A stretch of DNA of 64,000 bases, from contig NC_016472.1 in assembly GCF_000226095.1 (NCBI RefSeq), forward strand, positions 4,526,001 to 4,590,000, read 5' to 3'. Shown piece by piece: positions 10,331 through 23,169 of this stretch. Numbering within the stretch: the stretch's first letter is position 1; each line of letters starts with the position of its first letter. The notes under the pieces were generated by a model that was not told where the DNA came from, ran no database searches, and saw only the letters and a list, made by a program, of their open reading frames with translations. The position numbers were made by a program, and so were the translations under genes. This DNA is from Thermothelomyces thermophilus ATCC 42464 (Eukaryota; Ascomycota; Sordariomycetes; Sordariales; Chaetomiaceae).

Positions 10331-13300
10331 AAGTCTATCAGCTTTATAAACGCTTAAATAAATAATAGATATTCTAGCTATAGCGCTATTAGCGAGAGAA
10401 TATACTAGAAGCTTAGAATCGAGTAGATTAGTTTACCTATTATATATACCCTTAGGACCGTGACTAGGCTATAACCGGACCGGAAGATCACTTAGATAAC
10501 CTATATTATAATAGATATCGATGGTTAGGAGAGCTAGGCCATATTCTATATAGTCCTAGGACTTATATATAATATTATATTAGGCCTCTTATAGATAGAA
10601 TACTAGGAAGTTATACTAGATATATATATAGGCATTCTTAAGATTAGAATATAACTAGGACTACTTATCTATAAGATCTCTTCATAGTTTAGATAAATAG
10701 GAATCTCTTAAATAATAGGTATAATCTTTATAGATATAGCATAGAAGGTATAGAAAAAGAAGACTTCCGATACCTTCCTAGTTACTAATATCCAAGAGAT
10801 AATAACTATCCTAGAATCGAAATACCAATTTAATAGAGATAGGTTAGGAAAAGGGGGTACCTAACCTAAGCCTAGTATAGAGTTAGAGGTTACCTTACTA
10901 GACAAACTTTATAACTTTACTAACCTCTTTAATAAGGAGAAAGCTAATAGACTCCCCCTATATTATAGTACGGCTAACTATTATATTAAATTAAAGGAAG
11001 GCCTAGATAGAAAGATTCCTAAACTCCCTTAGGGGCCTCTCTATAATATATTACAAGATTATTTATTAGAAGTCTAGAAGTAAGTTATTAACTTACTAGA
11101 TAAGGGATAGATCCAAGCTAGCTCCTCTTTAGCTACTACCCCTATCCTCTTAATAAAGAAAGTAGATAGAGGATAGAGGTTCTATATTAACTATCAGGCA
11201 TTAAATAAGATTATCAAGTAAGATTAGTACCCCCTTCTACTTATTAAAGAGACGCTTTACTCCCTAGCTAGAGCTAAGTAGTTTATAAAGTTTAATGTCT
11301 AGGCGGCCTTCTATTATATCTAGATTATAGAGGGCTATAAGTATTTAATAGTATTCTAGACCTAGTTTAGCCTCTTTAAGTAGCTTATCTACCCTTTTAG
11401 ATTTATAGGTATACCTATAACTTTCTAATAATATATTAATAACGCTCTTAACCTAATATTTAGAGACTTTATAATAGTATATCTTAATAATATCTTAGTT
11501 TATATATTAGGTAGTAAGAAAGATTATATAAGATAGGTAAGGGATATATTCTAAAGGCTATAGAAAGTAGGACTTGTATTAGATCTTAAGAAGTATATAT
11601 TTACTATAAAAGAAGTTAAATATCTTAGCTATATTATAGAGGTAAGAGCTTAAGTTTACCTAGACCCCGAAAAGCTAGCTACTATCCGTGAGTAGGAGGT
11701 ACTATATAAGGTTTAGGGAGTATAGAGTTTCTTAAGGTTTATAAACTTTTACCGAGACTTTATCCCTAACTTCTCTAAGTTAACTATACCCTTAATGTAG
11801 TTAACTTGTAAGAATACCCTATTTCGGTAGGGGACTAAGGAACAAGAGGCCTTTAAAGCTCTTAAGATAGCTTTTATATTAGAACCTATCTTAATATAAT
11901 AGGATCCTAAATAAGAGATAGTACTTAAGGCAGACTACTCTAGGACGATATTAGGAAGGTACTTATCCTAATAGGGAGAAGACAGAGTTCTATATCTTAT
12001 AGCTTACTATTCTATAAAACTATCTCTAGTTAAATAGAACTATATAATCTATAATAAGGAACTATTTATAATTATCTTATATCTAAAGGCCTAGTTAGCT
12101 AAGCTCTATAGTATTACTGCCCCCTTTTAGATCCTAACTAACTATAAAAACCTTAAATACTTCTCTTAGCCTTGTTTAATTAGCGAATAGTAAGCTTAAT
12201 AGGCTAAAATACTTTCCCTCTTTAACTTTAAACTTTATTACTAACCGGGATTATAAGCTTCCTATCTTGATACCCTATCCTACTATAAATAAGACTACCC
12301 TAAGAATATATAGTATATAGTATAACTCCTCCCTACTATTTGGATAGACACGACCGATACCTTATTATTACCTAAAATATACTACCTTCTAAAGGGGAGT
12401 ACTATTTTTATAGATATATAGCTTATAGCCTTATAGGACAAGGGAGTTATTAAGGATGAACATTATATATACCGGCTCTAGGCCGTCTAAGATAGGGCCC
12501 GAAAATTTCTAAAGGAGGCAAATATAGTATAGACCTAGATTATAGATTACTCCCCTAATATATAGGGTACCCTTTAATTCTAAGGTAGACTTTAGCTTCT
12601 TATATAGGAGCTACTTATAACTACCATTCTTTAATATATCTATAACTCCCCTATATCGGGCTACCTAGGGAGGAACAGGTTATTTAAAATACTCTAACGG
12701 GACTATTATTAGGACTTTATATCCCCGGATATAAAGAGATTTACAAGGAACTATTATACATTTAAAAAGGCTAAGGTTTTACGTTAACTATAATAAGGAC
12801 TCCTCTAGCCCCTACCTATCGCTAACTACTTCTAGAAACAGATTTCTATCGATTTTATAGTCGATCTCCCTATATAAGACGAGAATTTACCCTAGTACCT
12901 TATAGTAATTACCGACCGGTTGTTAAAGTATGTCTAGCTCGAAGCTATATCCTCGATAGGAGCCGAGGCGTATATACTCTGGTTCTAGGACATATAATGA
13001 TAGTTTTACAGATTTCCGATATAAATTATTACTAATCGCGGTTTAGATTAGCTTAGCTAGTTTTAGACTACTCTCTATAAGACTATTAGGATCGAGTAGT
13101 TACTATTAATAGCCTATTATCTATAGATAGATAGAGGTATAGAATGTATAAACTAGGAGGTATAGACTATCCTATAGATTATAGTTTCCTTTGCCTAATA
13201 TAACTAGCCTAAATATCTACCTATATATTAGCTTATAATGAATAATTATAACTTGATGGTAACTAGGACAAGTATAAGCTACCTCTTCTATAGTTATAAT

Positions 13301-13935
13301 ATAAGCCTAATATAGTTTACTAACTTATTAGATACTCCTACCTTAACCCTATAAGGAAGAGCTACTAATTTCTTACGTTACCTAAAAGAAGGTATGGAAT
13401 AGATTTAGGCCGCTAATATATATATATAGTAATATTAATAAGAAAACATTAATCGTTCTTAACGCCTAGTTAAGAGGTTTAAGGTAGGGGATAAAGTATA
13501 GCTATCCTTATATAATATTAAGACTAACCGCCCTAGCTATAAACTTAACTAGGTTAACGCTAAATATAAAGTAATCATAATACTAACGCTACTAATAGTA
13601 ACTCTAAATGTTCCCTATAGCCTCTACCCTACCTTCTATATTAACCTTATCAAGTATGCTATATCTAACCTACTACCTTTATAATATATATTAGATTTCT
13701 AACTAGACCTGGTATTAGAACTTTCCTAGGAAGGACTACTATAGGAAGAATATAAAGTAGAAGCAATCCTCGTAGCTAGGAATATAAGGGGGAGAGGAAA
13801 TCGACGTAATATACTTATAAAATAAAAGGGATATAATATCCCGACTTAGGAGCTACTAGAAAATCTAGAAAATACTAAGGCGCTTGATACGTTCGAGTAG
13901 GAATAGAGAGATATATATTATAATGACGGACCGGT
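10331..13935 (+). pseudogene. gypsy-B copy 1 pol remnant with chromodomain
   Basis: Protease region near 10440-10620 ends with an ILGLL-like flap. RT near 11110-11510 shows ASSSLATTPILLIKK, RFYINYQALN and a catalytic box read as YLNNILVY (YLDDILVY with Asp to Asn). RNase H near 11925 reads VLKADYSRTILG. The integrase core near 12839 reads QISIDFIVDLP, and the C-terminal part (KVGDKV...) is near 13480. The frame ends with a chromodomain at about 13755-13930 (EAILVARNIRGRG, then KGYNIPT-E). Many Gln/Trp codons are now stops. A chromodomain tail usually directs integration to heterochromatin, which suits this setting. Confidence 0.88.
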
Positions 13936-14131
13936 TATAAATAGGAGGTAGGGAAAGGTATAAAAGTAAACGATTTAAAATTTTCGTATATATAGGCGAA
14001 CCTAAGGTAAATAAGCGGTAGACGCGTTATAGTCATATTATAGACGTGTTATAACCGCGTTATAGATATACCTATAAAGATAGTCTAATTATAACAATAA
14101 AAACAAATATACTAACTAGTATATAATACGC

Positions 14132-15160
14132 TTACTCTATAACCTCCTCTTCCTTATCCTCCCCCTTTAAAATAATAGTTATAGTGGCGAAGGTAGGGTC
14201 GTCGTAGTCACGGACCGGGTATACTATATGATCGATGGGCAAGGAAAAGTAGTAGGTATAGGAACGGCTAAAGTCGATTAGTACGGGTATAGGGTATATA
14301 GAGGCACTCGAGCGGGTATAGGAGGCAGGCGATAGGGTACCTAGGATATAGGTAACGAGGGTAGCATTAGTATTAACTAAAGTTAATATATTCTCATTTA
14401 TATACTATATCTAGTATAGTATATTATCGTTCTATACTATAGCGTGGTATATAAGCTACCTAGTAGCTTATAAGGTAGGGTTAAGGCCGGTAGCAGGCTA
14501 GATAATATTATTATATTAGGTAGGGGTATTAGGGGCAGTAGTAATAATGACTAGGGCAAAGTTATTACTAGAATGATAAGAACTTACGGCCTAGGTAGGG
14601 GCAAAGGTAGCCTGTCTAGGTAAGTGGTTAGACTAGGTAGCCTTAAAGAGTATAGAGAATAAATATATTAGTATAGAGAACTTAGGTATTAGGATAGTAT
14701 AATAGGCGCCCTAGTTAGTAGTCTTATAGTAGGTAGGGAAGGTAAGGGTAGTACTAGTATTATAATACTCTATAATTTTCTTAATACCTATATATAGGTA
14801 GGGATTATTAGCCTAGAGCTATAGATTTTGAATATAGCTCCTATAGCTCTTATAGTACATCATATAAGAAGCGCCCTAACCCTAGATATACTTGACCTTA
14901 TTACCTCTTAGAAGTTAATTAATATATAATAGATAATACTATTACTTCTTAGGCTATAGTTTAAACTCCTTATTAAAGGAGTTACCCTTAATAGTATACC
15001 TACTAAGGGAGAGGTTAATATTCTTATACTATAAAATAAAGAGTTAGTCTATACCTTATATATATATATAATAGCTAAAAATCAATATAAAAAAGGGAAA
15101 ACTTATATAATAATCTTTATTCTCATTATTACTAGGATAATAACTATTATTACTACTACT
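14132..15160 (-). pseudogene. antisense accessory gene of gypsy-B
   Basis: A long minus-strand frame lies between the pol stop and the 3' LTR, broken only by TAG/TAA codons of the RIP type and closed by TAA at 14134-14132. The N-terminal part reads KGNSFNKEFKL. It is followed by a Tyr triplet with C-x2-C-x6-C spacing near 14860 (Y-MM-Y-YKSYRS-Y), then by low-complexity Thr/Asn-rich sequence and an acidic end (GEDKEEE). A second matching cysteine triplet is not evident, so a zinc cluster is only possible. Gypsy-B copy 2 keeps the C-terminal two thirds (45594-46326), and a diverged relative lies at 15970-16667. I do not recognise the protein. Confidence 0.55.
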
Positions 15161-15623
15161 AAGTAAACTAATAACTATTAATATACTAGATACATACTAA
15201 TTAAAAAAAAACTTAAAGGTATAATATAGGTATAAGTAACAAGTATAGTTATAGGAGGTAGGGGTAGTTAGAAGGTATAGAAGAAGAAGAGAGTTAATTA
15301 TAAGAGAGAGAATTAAGAGTAAGAGGGAAAAGGAGGGGGTATTTATAGACATTAGGAGGAAGGTAGTAAGGGAGTATATAGGACCTAGGCAACTTACTTA
15401 TTATATATATAACTTACTACTATACGCGTAGGTCACGTTGTTCTAATAATAAAGGGAAGGAGCTTAGCTTTCATCCGAACTCGAATAGCTACCTGTTCGC
15501 GTTTAACACGCTATTATATACACGGGTCACATTGTCACAATAACAAAGGAAGGAAGGTACGGGACCTGCCTATAAGACCAACACGGGGGTAGGATACAGG
15601 GCGGGTCGGCCTAGCAACCGCGA
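15161..15623 (+). other. gypsy-B copy 1 3' untranslated region
   Basis: Between the antisense frame and the polypurine tract. It is purine-rich (GAGAGAGAATTAAGAG-type runs) near 15280-15370 and contains blocks of less RIP-affected sequence from 15420. No coding frame is supported. About 700 bp of this and the neighbouring antisense frame is missing from gypsy-B copy 2. Confidence 0.45.
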
Positions 15624-15641
15624 AAAGAGAAGGGGGGGGTA
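15624..15641 (+). other. polypurine tract of gypsy-B copy 1
   Basis: Run aaaagagaagggggggg directly upstream of the 3' LTR start TATTATAGG, in the position of the plus-strand primer. The equivalent tract of copy 2 is at 49322-49340. Confidence 0.65.
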
Positions 15642-15969
15642 TATTATAGGCCCGGGCTATACCTAGGCTAGACAATGCCCGGGCTTTACTAGGCACCGGA
15701 ATAGACCTACCCCGCCCTACTTATATACGCCCTACGGGTCTGTAGAGCGTTCGTTGCTCGTTTATAACTCGTCCGGTAGATATGTAGCTAAGGCCTGGTT
15801 AGGGCCCGACCCGGAGCCTAACTAGGCCCTACCTGGGCTATATATATATATATTAGTTAAAAGGTACTCTTTTATATAACTCTTGTATTTTTCCTCTTTT
15901 TCCTCCCTAAGGTAGTCGAATAAAACATTATATGCTTATTTATAGATGCTATAAGGCTAGTATATTATA
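15642..15969 (+). repeat. gypsy-B copy 1 3' LTR
   Basis: 328 bp, the same length as the 5' LTR, beginning TATTATAGGCC and ending TATATTATA. Differences from the 5' LTR visible by eye are mostly C/T and G/A, in line with RIP rather than random drift. Confidence 0.9.
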
Positions 15970-16667
15970 CCTTTATATCTATAGCTACTATCTATTATTT
16001 ATACCTTTATTATACTTATTATGTTATTTAATAAGTATTTACCTAGTATATCTATAATTATTAGTTTACTTAATAATTAGTATAGTTATTACCTTAATAG
16101 TAATAAGAATAAGGATTATTATATAATTTTTCTCTTTATATATATTATTTATAATTATTATATATATATAAGGCCTAGGTTAATCTCTTACTTTATAGTA
16201 TAATAATATTAATATTATAGTATTTAACTACTAGTAGGTTAGATCTAGCTGACCTACTAATAGGGATAATAAGCTAGGGTTAACTTATATTTAGATAGCC
16301 TCTCTAAGTGCCTATAGCACTTGGAAGAATTAACGCTTTTATTACCTACTTCTATAGACCGTAACAGTTAGTCTAGGAGTGCTACCTATATTGTAAATAC
16401 TACTATAGTATCGTACCTGTTTATAGCCTTTCTAAGCTATACTAATTCATAGCTACCGAGCTATAGCAATTAATCTCTCCTTTAATAGGTTTATTATTAA
16501 GGGTAATTCTTCTAATAAGGAGTTTAAATTATAGTTTAAGAAATAATAATACTACCTATATTATATTAATTAGCTTCTAATTTATAAATTTACAAAGTAT
16601 ATCCTTAGCTATAGTACCTCCTATATACCCTATTATACTATCTATTATAGCTATATTTACCGTAAAT
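15970..16667 (+). pseudogene. diverged relative of the gypsy-B antisense gene, split by a SINE
   Basis: On the plus strand, 15970-16212 and 16474-16667 align with the minus strand of gypsy-B copy 1 from about 15200 down to 14850. Shared features are SLLNN...NKNKDYYI against SLLSS...NENKDYYI, then KGNSSNKEFKL against KGNSFNKEFKL, and a Tyr triplet with C-x2-C-x6-C spacing (Y-IP-Y-YTIYYS-Y). The two parts are separated by the SINE at 16213-16468, and the distal end is cut by LINE L2. It starts directly at the gypsy-B LTR boundary, so the LTR element may have inserted into it. Its parent element is not identified. Confidence 0.5.
16213..16468 (-). mobile_element. putative tRNA-derived SINE, copy 1
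   Basis: On the minus strand an A-box-like TAGCTCGGTAG lies at 16463-16453, and a B-box-like GGTACGATACT at 16417-16407, about 44 bases apart as in tRNA genes. The whole unit is repeated on the plus strand at 28245-28476. It interrupts the reading frame at 15970-16667, with ATTAA on both sides (16208-16212, 16469-16473) as a possible target duplication. It is too degraded to name the parent tRNA. Confidence 0.55.
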
Positions 16668-18637
16668 GTAAATTAGGATCCTTTAATAGAATACCTAAGG
16701 TAATAAACAGGCCCTTAAAGTCCTACTTAAGGAGGCTAAATATAACCTACTAGCTATCTAGGAGCTATAGATCAACCAATTTATAGGGTCAATATATTGC
16801 CCCTAAGCTTTAAACGATTACCTAGTTTATAAGCCTAAGGGTAAGGTAGCTATTCTAGTAGCTAAATGTTTTCTAGTTAGCTAGTAGGATTATTTGGTAG
16901 AGGAGAACTAGTATAGGGTAACCTTCCTAGCCCTAGGAGAGAGGGGGTTCGAACTCTAGTTAGTCTATGATAACAAGGGGGAGTAGGCCCTCTTATAGGA
17001 CCTGCTAGCCCTACCTTAGCTAACTTACTCCCTAGTTTTTATAGGTAACTTTAACTTCTACTACCTAGTCTAGGACCTATTTAATAGGCTAAGCCTAAGG
17101 GCTAGAGACCTCTGTAGCCTTATAGACTAGTAGGACCTTAACCTATTTATACTATATAGCTAGGTTACTAGGGCCCCTTAGGGGGGCTAATATAGCTAGC
17201 CTTCTATAATAGACTTACTCTAGGCCTTAGCTAGATTAGAAGTAATCTATGAAGATATCTTAGAATAGGGAAGGTCTAACTACTACTTATAAGCCTTATA
17301 GGTCTCCATCTAGGGGACCTATAGACCTATACTAGCTAGTAAAGGGTAGGACTAGAAGAGCCTAAATAGGAAGATTATATAGGCTAAGGTAGCCTACCTC
17401 TTACTCTAGCTTAATAGGTAGGTATTAGCTCTGGCTAGGCCTATCTTCTAGGGCCTAAAGGAGCTTCTATAGGCCTTCAAACGGCTTATAGAGGCCCTTA
17501 AGGAGATAATTATAATTTTAGCTCTAATAAAGAAGGCTAATATAGGTAATAAGTAGGCCTAATATTATATAAGGGAGGTTTAAGAGGCCTAGAAGAAGGC
17601 TAAAGAGGTAGAAAAGGCTTATAGGGGTACCCTAAACCCCTATAGATAAGAGGTACTTTAATAAGCCTTATAGGACTAGGCTAAGATTATTATAGCTATA
17701 AAGATTAAAAGGTAGAGAGCTATATTATTAGAGGTAACTAACTAGCTAGACCTATTATAGAGGCTAGAATAGTAGGTAAGGTTATAAAGCTACTTACTAG
17801 TTACCCCCCTAAAGCTCCTAATCTTTAAGGGAAGGCTTATAACTTACTAGTAAAAGGCTAAGACATTAGCTAATAAGTTCTTCCTAAATCTAGAAGTAGA
17901 CCTATTAGCTATTAAAGACCTAGAATTAAATGATTATTAGAAGCTAAAGTTTAAAATATACTAGGAGGTTATAATAGAAGAAGTTAGGATAGTACTAGCT
18001 AAAGTAGCCCTATAGAAAGCCTTAGAAGAGGACCTCCTCCTTATAAGTCTATTAAAGGCCTATAGGTGACTACTCTTCTAGATACTAGCTATATTAGCCT
18101 TAGAGAGTCCATAACTTAGCTACTTCCTAGCCTAGTTTAAAAGGGCTAAGATAATAGTTCTCTATAAGCCTAATAAGCCCTTATAAGCCTACTTTACCCT
18201 AGGTAGCTATAGGCCTATAATACTCTTACTAATAGTAGGTAAGGTATTAGAAGGTATAGTTATTTAGAAGGTAATAGCTATTATAGAGGCCTATAGGCTT
18301 CTCTTAATTAAATAGAAGGTAATTATAAATATAGGTCTATAGAGCTAGCTATCTAGCTTATTATAGCCTTGGTCTAGGAAGCTTAGAAGTATAAGGTAGC
18401 TACCTCCTTCCTATAGCTTAATATCTTAGGAGCTTTTGACATTATTAACTATACCTAGCTACTAGCTACTTTATGGAGATAGGGCTTCCTAAAGTAGGTA
18501 ATAGTCTAGGTTAAGGAGTAGCTATAGGATAGAGTAGCTATCCTTTACTTTAATAGCTAGGAAATAGAAGATATAATAGTAAGAGCCAGGGTCTTATAAG
18601 GGTTACCCCTTTCTCTTATACTATTTATTCTCTATAT
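16668..18637 (+). mobile_element. LINE copy L2, truncated at the endonuclease start
   Basis: Plus-strand LINE beginning at the start of the endonuclease domain and running through the GDFN-like box (IGNFNFYYLV, near 17042) into the reverse transcriptase. It stops inside the RT box that precedes FADD, where the tail of the minus-strand LINE L3 begins. It aligns with 40800-42775 of the full-length copy. The frame is broken by RIP stops. Confidence 0.85.
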
Positions 18638-18799
18638 ATTATTATCATTATTATCATTATTAATCCTATACTAATATGCTAATAAGTATACTAGAGCCTC
18701 TCTAGTTATATATAAAGGAAACTATACCTAATAGGCCAGATAAAAACCTCTATCCTGCCTTTAATGCCTAATCTAGAATACTAATATACTATAAAGAAA

Positions 18800-21700
18800 A
18801 AGGAGAAGTGGCTAGAATAGCCCTATAGAGGCCTTACCCCCCGGTCTAGCCTCCTTATAAGGCGGTATTCTAGAAGCTTCCCTAGGTCTATTAGCTACTA
18901 TAGAACCCTCCTTGCCAAACGACGGTTATAGGCCTTTATACCTTGTAAAACGAGGTCTAGGTCCCTTTATAACCGTATTTCCTAGGATTCTTATATTCGG
19001 CTTCTTAATAGGTTTAGGTATTAAATAACTAGGTGCTTAATAGTCTTCCTTCCCTAGCTATAGGCATAGTAAGGGGTATTAACCCCTAGGACTTAAACCC
19101 TAATTAGGAAGTTATAGAGGCTAATAGCCCCTATATAGGCCTATATTAATAGGGAGCTCTAGGCCTTCATTAGGTCTTAATACCTTTATAGGCCTTCCCT
19201 TATAAAAACTAGGTATAGGGGGTCTTTATCTAATATATACTATATCCTCTTATTAGCTTAGTCGGCTCTTTAATAGCTGCTCTAGCTAGCTATTATAGCT
19301 AGTCCTATAGCCTATAGCCTCCTCTATAGGGTCTATAAGGGGGGTAGGCCTATTCTATAGCTCTCCTAAACCTATTGCTAGATCGTTAACCTTACTACCT
19401 CTAAAGCTATAGGCTTTAGCTCCTAGTCCTTTACCCTAGCCTTTCTTTTTTAGAACCTCTAGCTTAGCTTATTATGGGCCTATTAGATAAGAGCTCTTAT
19501 AGGGGCCTAGGAAGCCCCTAGGCTAGCCCTAGTCTATAGGAGTAGCTAGTCAAGTTTAGCTTTAAAGTCGGCTAACCTCTTATTAAGATAGAGGTTAAGG
19601 GGTAGTACTTAAGCTTCTATTTCGAGGCACTAGATAAGGGTAACCTTATAGGCCCTAGTAATCACTTAAAGGGCCTTATATTAGGCCTTTAATAGTTCTC
19701 TAGTAAGGCCCTCTAGCTTGCCCTTAGGCTTAGTAGGCTTATAGAAGTTTAAGGCCCTATAGGCCAAGGCACTATAAATATACTTAGTATAGACCTTATA
19801 GGCCTATAGGAGGCTAGGGCCCTAGGTCTTTATAAGAAGCCTAGTTAAGGTAAACTCCTAGGTTTCTAGCTTCCTAGCTACCTTTATATAGTAAAGGCCT
19901 TATGATAGCCTCTAGTCTAGCTAGACCCTAAGGAATCTAGCTAACTTCAAAGGGGCTATAGTAATAGTACCCCTTCTAGGCTATAGGAGCTCTAATAGTT
20001 ATAATTATTATTTCTAGCCCCTATTAAAGTAGATGAGTTTATACTTTTTAAAGGTAAAAGCTATATCCTAGGTCCTTACCTACTATAGGTGGGCCTTTTA
20101 GGCCCTTTATAGTTAACTATTATAGGCCTCCTTAGCCCTCCTAAAGGCTAGAAGGTTAGTATTATTAGTAAAGCCTATTAAACTAATTATAAGGCTAGCC
20201 TAATAAATAGCCTAGTAGAGAGAGGCTATATAGAGGATAAATAGTATAGAGGAGAGGGGTAACCCCTATAGGACCCTAGCCCTTACTATTATATCCTTTA
20301 TTTCCTAGCTATCGAAGTAAAGGATAGCTACCCTATCCTATAGCTACTTCTTGACCTAGACTACTATTTATTTTAGGAAGCCTTAGCTCTATAAAGTGGC
20401 TAGTAGCTAGGTAGAGTTAATAATGTTAAAAGCCCCTAAGATATCAAGCTATAGGAAGGAGGTAGTTACCTTATACCTCTAAGCCTCCTAAACCTAAGCT
20501 ATAACTAGCCAAATAGCTAGTTCTATATACTTATATTCCTAATTACCTATCTACTTAGCTAGGAGAAGCTTATAGGCCTCTATAATAGCTATTACCTTCT
20601 AGGTAACCATAGCCTCTAGTACAGTGGGGTTAGAAAAGTGTTTGCCCACTTCAACCCTGAAAATCCACTTCCAAATCACTACCCCTCTTCAACTTCAACG
20701 ACGGCTACGCCGACTTTTCCATCTTCAACCTCCTCTTCAATACTATAAGATGGCTTCCAGACTAAAGACTATTTACCAGAAACTTACAGAAGCCTAGATA
20801 TCTCTAGTTTACAGCCTCCAATTGGCTAGATTAAAAGGAGGTACAATTATAGCCTATGCCGACAGACCATTAACTATACCATCTCGAAAGTTAAACGTAA
20901 CCTTACTACCAGAGCCGACAAGCCATTCCAATCAAAGCCCAGATCTAGAAGACCTTCCAAGTTAGATGACCAAGCTGTCTAGTACCTTCTATGGTATATA
21001 AGAACTAATTAAATAGATACCCTTAAATCACTTATACCACCCTACCTAGGGTACCCGGTTAAACTAACTCGAATATACCGACCAGATCTTTATACCATAC
21101 TTCTTTCCTTTCATTAGGTCAATATATAGCTCCGGGGTACAATTATAGGAGGATAGGGTAATATATTACCACGGGGGGTTTGTTTAACTATTAAAGAGGG
21201 CTACCAAGGTTCGCCAAGTTTCGGCTACCCTAGTGGCCACTACAGAGCCCAGACCTTAGTCTAATTAAAATATCTGGCACTAGATGAAGATAAGAATCTC
21301 TAAAAGGCGGCATCGGATTAAGACAGTAGCTTAGATGGCTATAGTACTCTAGGAAGTCTAGAGCTAAATACCTGTTAAATTCCTGGTCTTTAGCTATAGG
21401 TATAGAGAAAAGGATAGATCATTTGGCTTAATGATAAGGTGGCCCTAATCAAGTACTGAAATAGCCGTAGTTGTAGTATCAATTTAGTGGTAGTTTGGCC
21501 CTGTTTTGCGTATTCTGTATGTCTTTAAAGTTAGAGGGTAGAAAAAGTAGGTAGGCAAACACTTTTCTGACCCTACTATACCTTATCTATTATTAGTAAG
21601 AGTATTATAGGCCTATAGCTACCTAGGGTAAAGTAGGCCTATAGGGGTTTACTAGGCTTATAGAGGACTACTATCTTAGCTATTTTAAACTAGACTAGGA

Positions 21701-23165
21701 AGGAGCTAAGCTATAGGCTCTCTAAGGCTAATATAGCTAGTATCTAGTAGAATGGCTACCTATAGGCCTTTAATAGGCCTATAGGGAGGAGGTTTTCCCT
21801 TAGGGCCTTCTATAAGGCTGCTCTAGCTAATACTACCCTAACTTTGCTTACTATAACCTCCTAGCTTATTTCGAACTTTAGTTCCTAGTAATCGTTTAGG
21901 TCTAGGTTATTAATATCCAATAGGTCTACTTCTAGGTTTAGAAAGAACTTATCGGCTAGTATCTTAGCCTTTTATTAGTAGGTTATAAGCCTACCCTTAA
22001 AGGCTAAGAGCTTTAAAGGGTTAACTAATAGGTAGCTTTATAGGCTTATCTACTACTCTAGTCTCTATAATAAGTCTAGCCGGTTAGTTACCTCCTATGG
22101 TATAGCTCTTTAGCTCTTAGTGTTTATAGTTATAATAGTCCTAACCTAGTCCTATAGGGCCTACTAAAGTACCTCCTATATATAGGGGTTTAGGGTGCCC
22201 CTATAGGCCTTCTCTACCTCCTTAGCCCTCTTCTAGGCCTCTCGAACTTCCTTTATCTATTATTAAGCTCGTTTACTACCTATATTAGCCTTCTTTGCCG
22301 GAGCCAAGACTATAGCTATCTCCTTAAGGGCCTCTATAAGCCTATTAAAGGCCTATAGAAGCTCCTCTAGGCCCTAGAAGACAGGCCTAGCCAGGGCCGA
22401 TACCTATCTACCAAGCTAGAGTAGGAGGTAGGCTACTTTGGCCTATATAACCTCCCTATCTAGGCTCTTCTAGTCCTACCCTTTACTAGCTAGTATAGGT
22501 CTACTAGTCCCCTAGAGGGAGATATATAAGGCCTATAGGTAGTAGTCGGACTTCCCCTATTCTATAATATCCCTATAGGTTACTTCTAGTCTAGCTAAGG
22601 CCTAGAATAGGTCTATCGTAGAAGGCTAGCTACGTTAGCCCCCCTAAAAGGCCCTAGTAACCTAGCCATAAGGTATATATAGGTCGAGGTCCTACTAGTC
22701 TATAAGGCTAAGGAGGTCCCTAGCCCCTAGGCTAAGCCTATTAAATAGGTCCTAGACTAGGTAGTAGAGGTTAAAGTTACCTATAAGAACTAGCGGGTAG
22801 GTTGGCCAAGGTAGGGCTAGCAAGTTCTATAAGAGGGACTGTTTGCCCTTATTATTATAGACTAACCAGAGTTCGAACCCCCTCTCTCCTAGGGCTAGAA
22901 AGGTTACCCTATACTAGTTCTCTTTTGCTAAATAGTCCTACTAGCTAATTAGGAACCATTTAACTACTAGAATAGCTACCTTACCCTTAGGCTTATAAAC
23001 TAAGTAATATCTTAAGGCCTAAGGGTAGTATATAGACCTTGTAAATCGGTTAATCTATAGCTCCTAGATAGCTAGTAGGTTATATTTAGCCTCTTCTAAT
23101 AAGATCTCGAGGGCCTATTTATTACCTTAGGTATTCTACTAAAGAATCTTAATTTATATTTGAGG
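18800..23165 (-). pseudogene. LINE L3 ORF2 remnant (endonuclease and RT), interrupted
   Basis: Endonuclease, reverse transcriptase and the C-terminal cysteine/histidine region of ORF2, in that order on the minus strand. The RT is split by the TIR element at 20622-21578. The frame resumes cleanly after removal of the insert and one TA. Multiple TAG/TAA codons are present. Confidence 0.75.
20622..21578 (+). mobile_element. 957-bp terminal-inverted-repeat element, copy 1
   Basis: Starts CAGTGGGGTTAGAAAAGTG and ends with the complementary CACTTTTCTGACCCTACTA, flanked by TA on both sides (20620-20621, 21579-21580). TA duplications and these ends fit the Tc1/mariner-pogo superfamily. The interior is much less RIP-affected than the host LINE and contains normal CA/TG, so the insertion is probably younger. 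It is too short for a usual full transposase, I see no DDE signature, and it may be non-autonomous. The second copy, in opposite orientation, is at 35572-36519. Confidence 0.8.
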
Positions 23166-23169
23166 TAGC

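Larger units (their letters stand above)
8728..15969 (+). mobile_element. Gypsy-B copy 1, complete Ty3/gypsy chromovirus (7.24 kb)
   Basis: Complete element on the plus strand with two 328-bp LTRs, gag, pol with terminal chromodomain, an antisense accessory frame and a polypurine tract. Flanks CCCCT (8723-8727) and CCTTT (15970-15974) could be a 5-bp target duplication altered by two C-to-T changes, which is a weak call. No nested insertion is seen, which makes it the reference for reading the interrupted copy at 33819-49671. RIP affects gag and pol strongly and the LTRs weakly. Confidence 0.92.
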
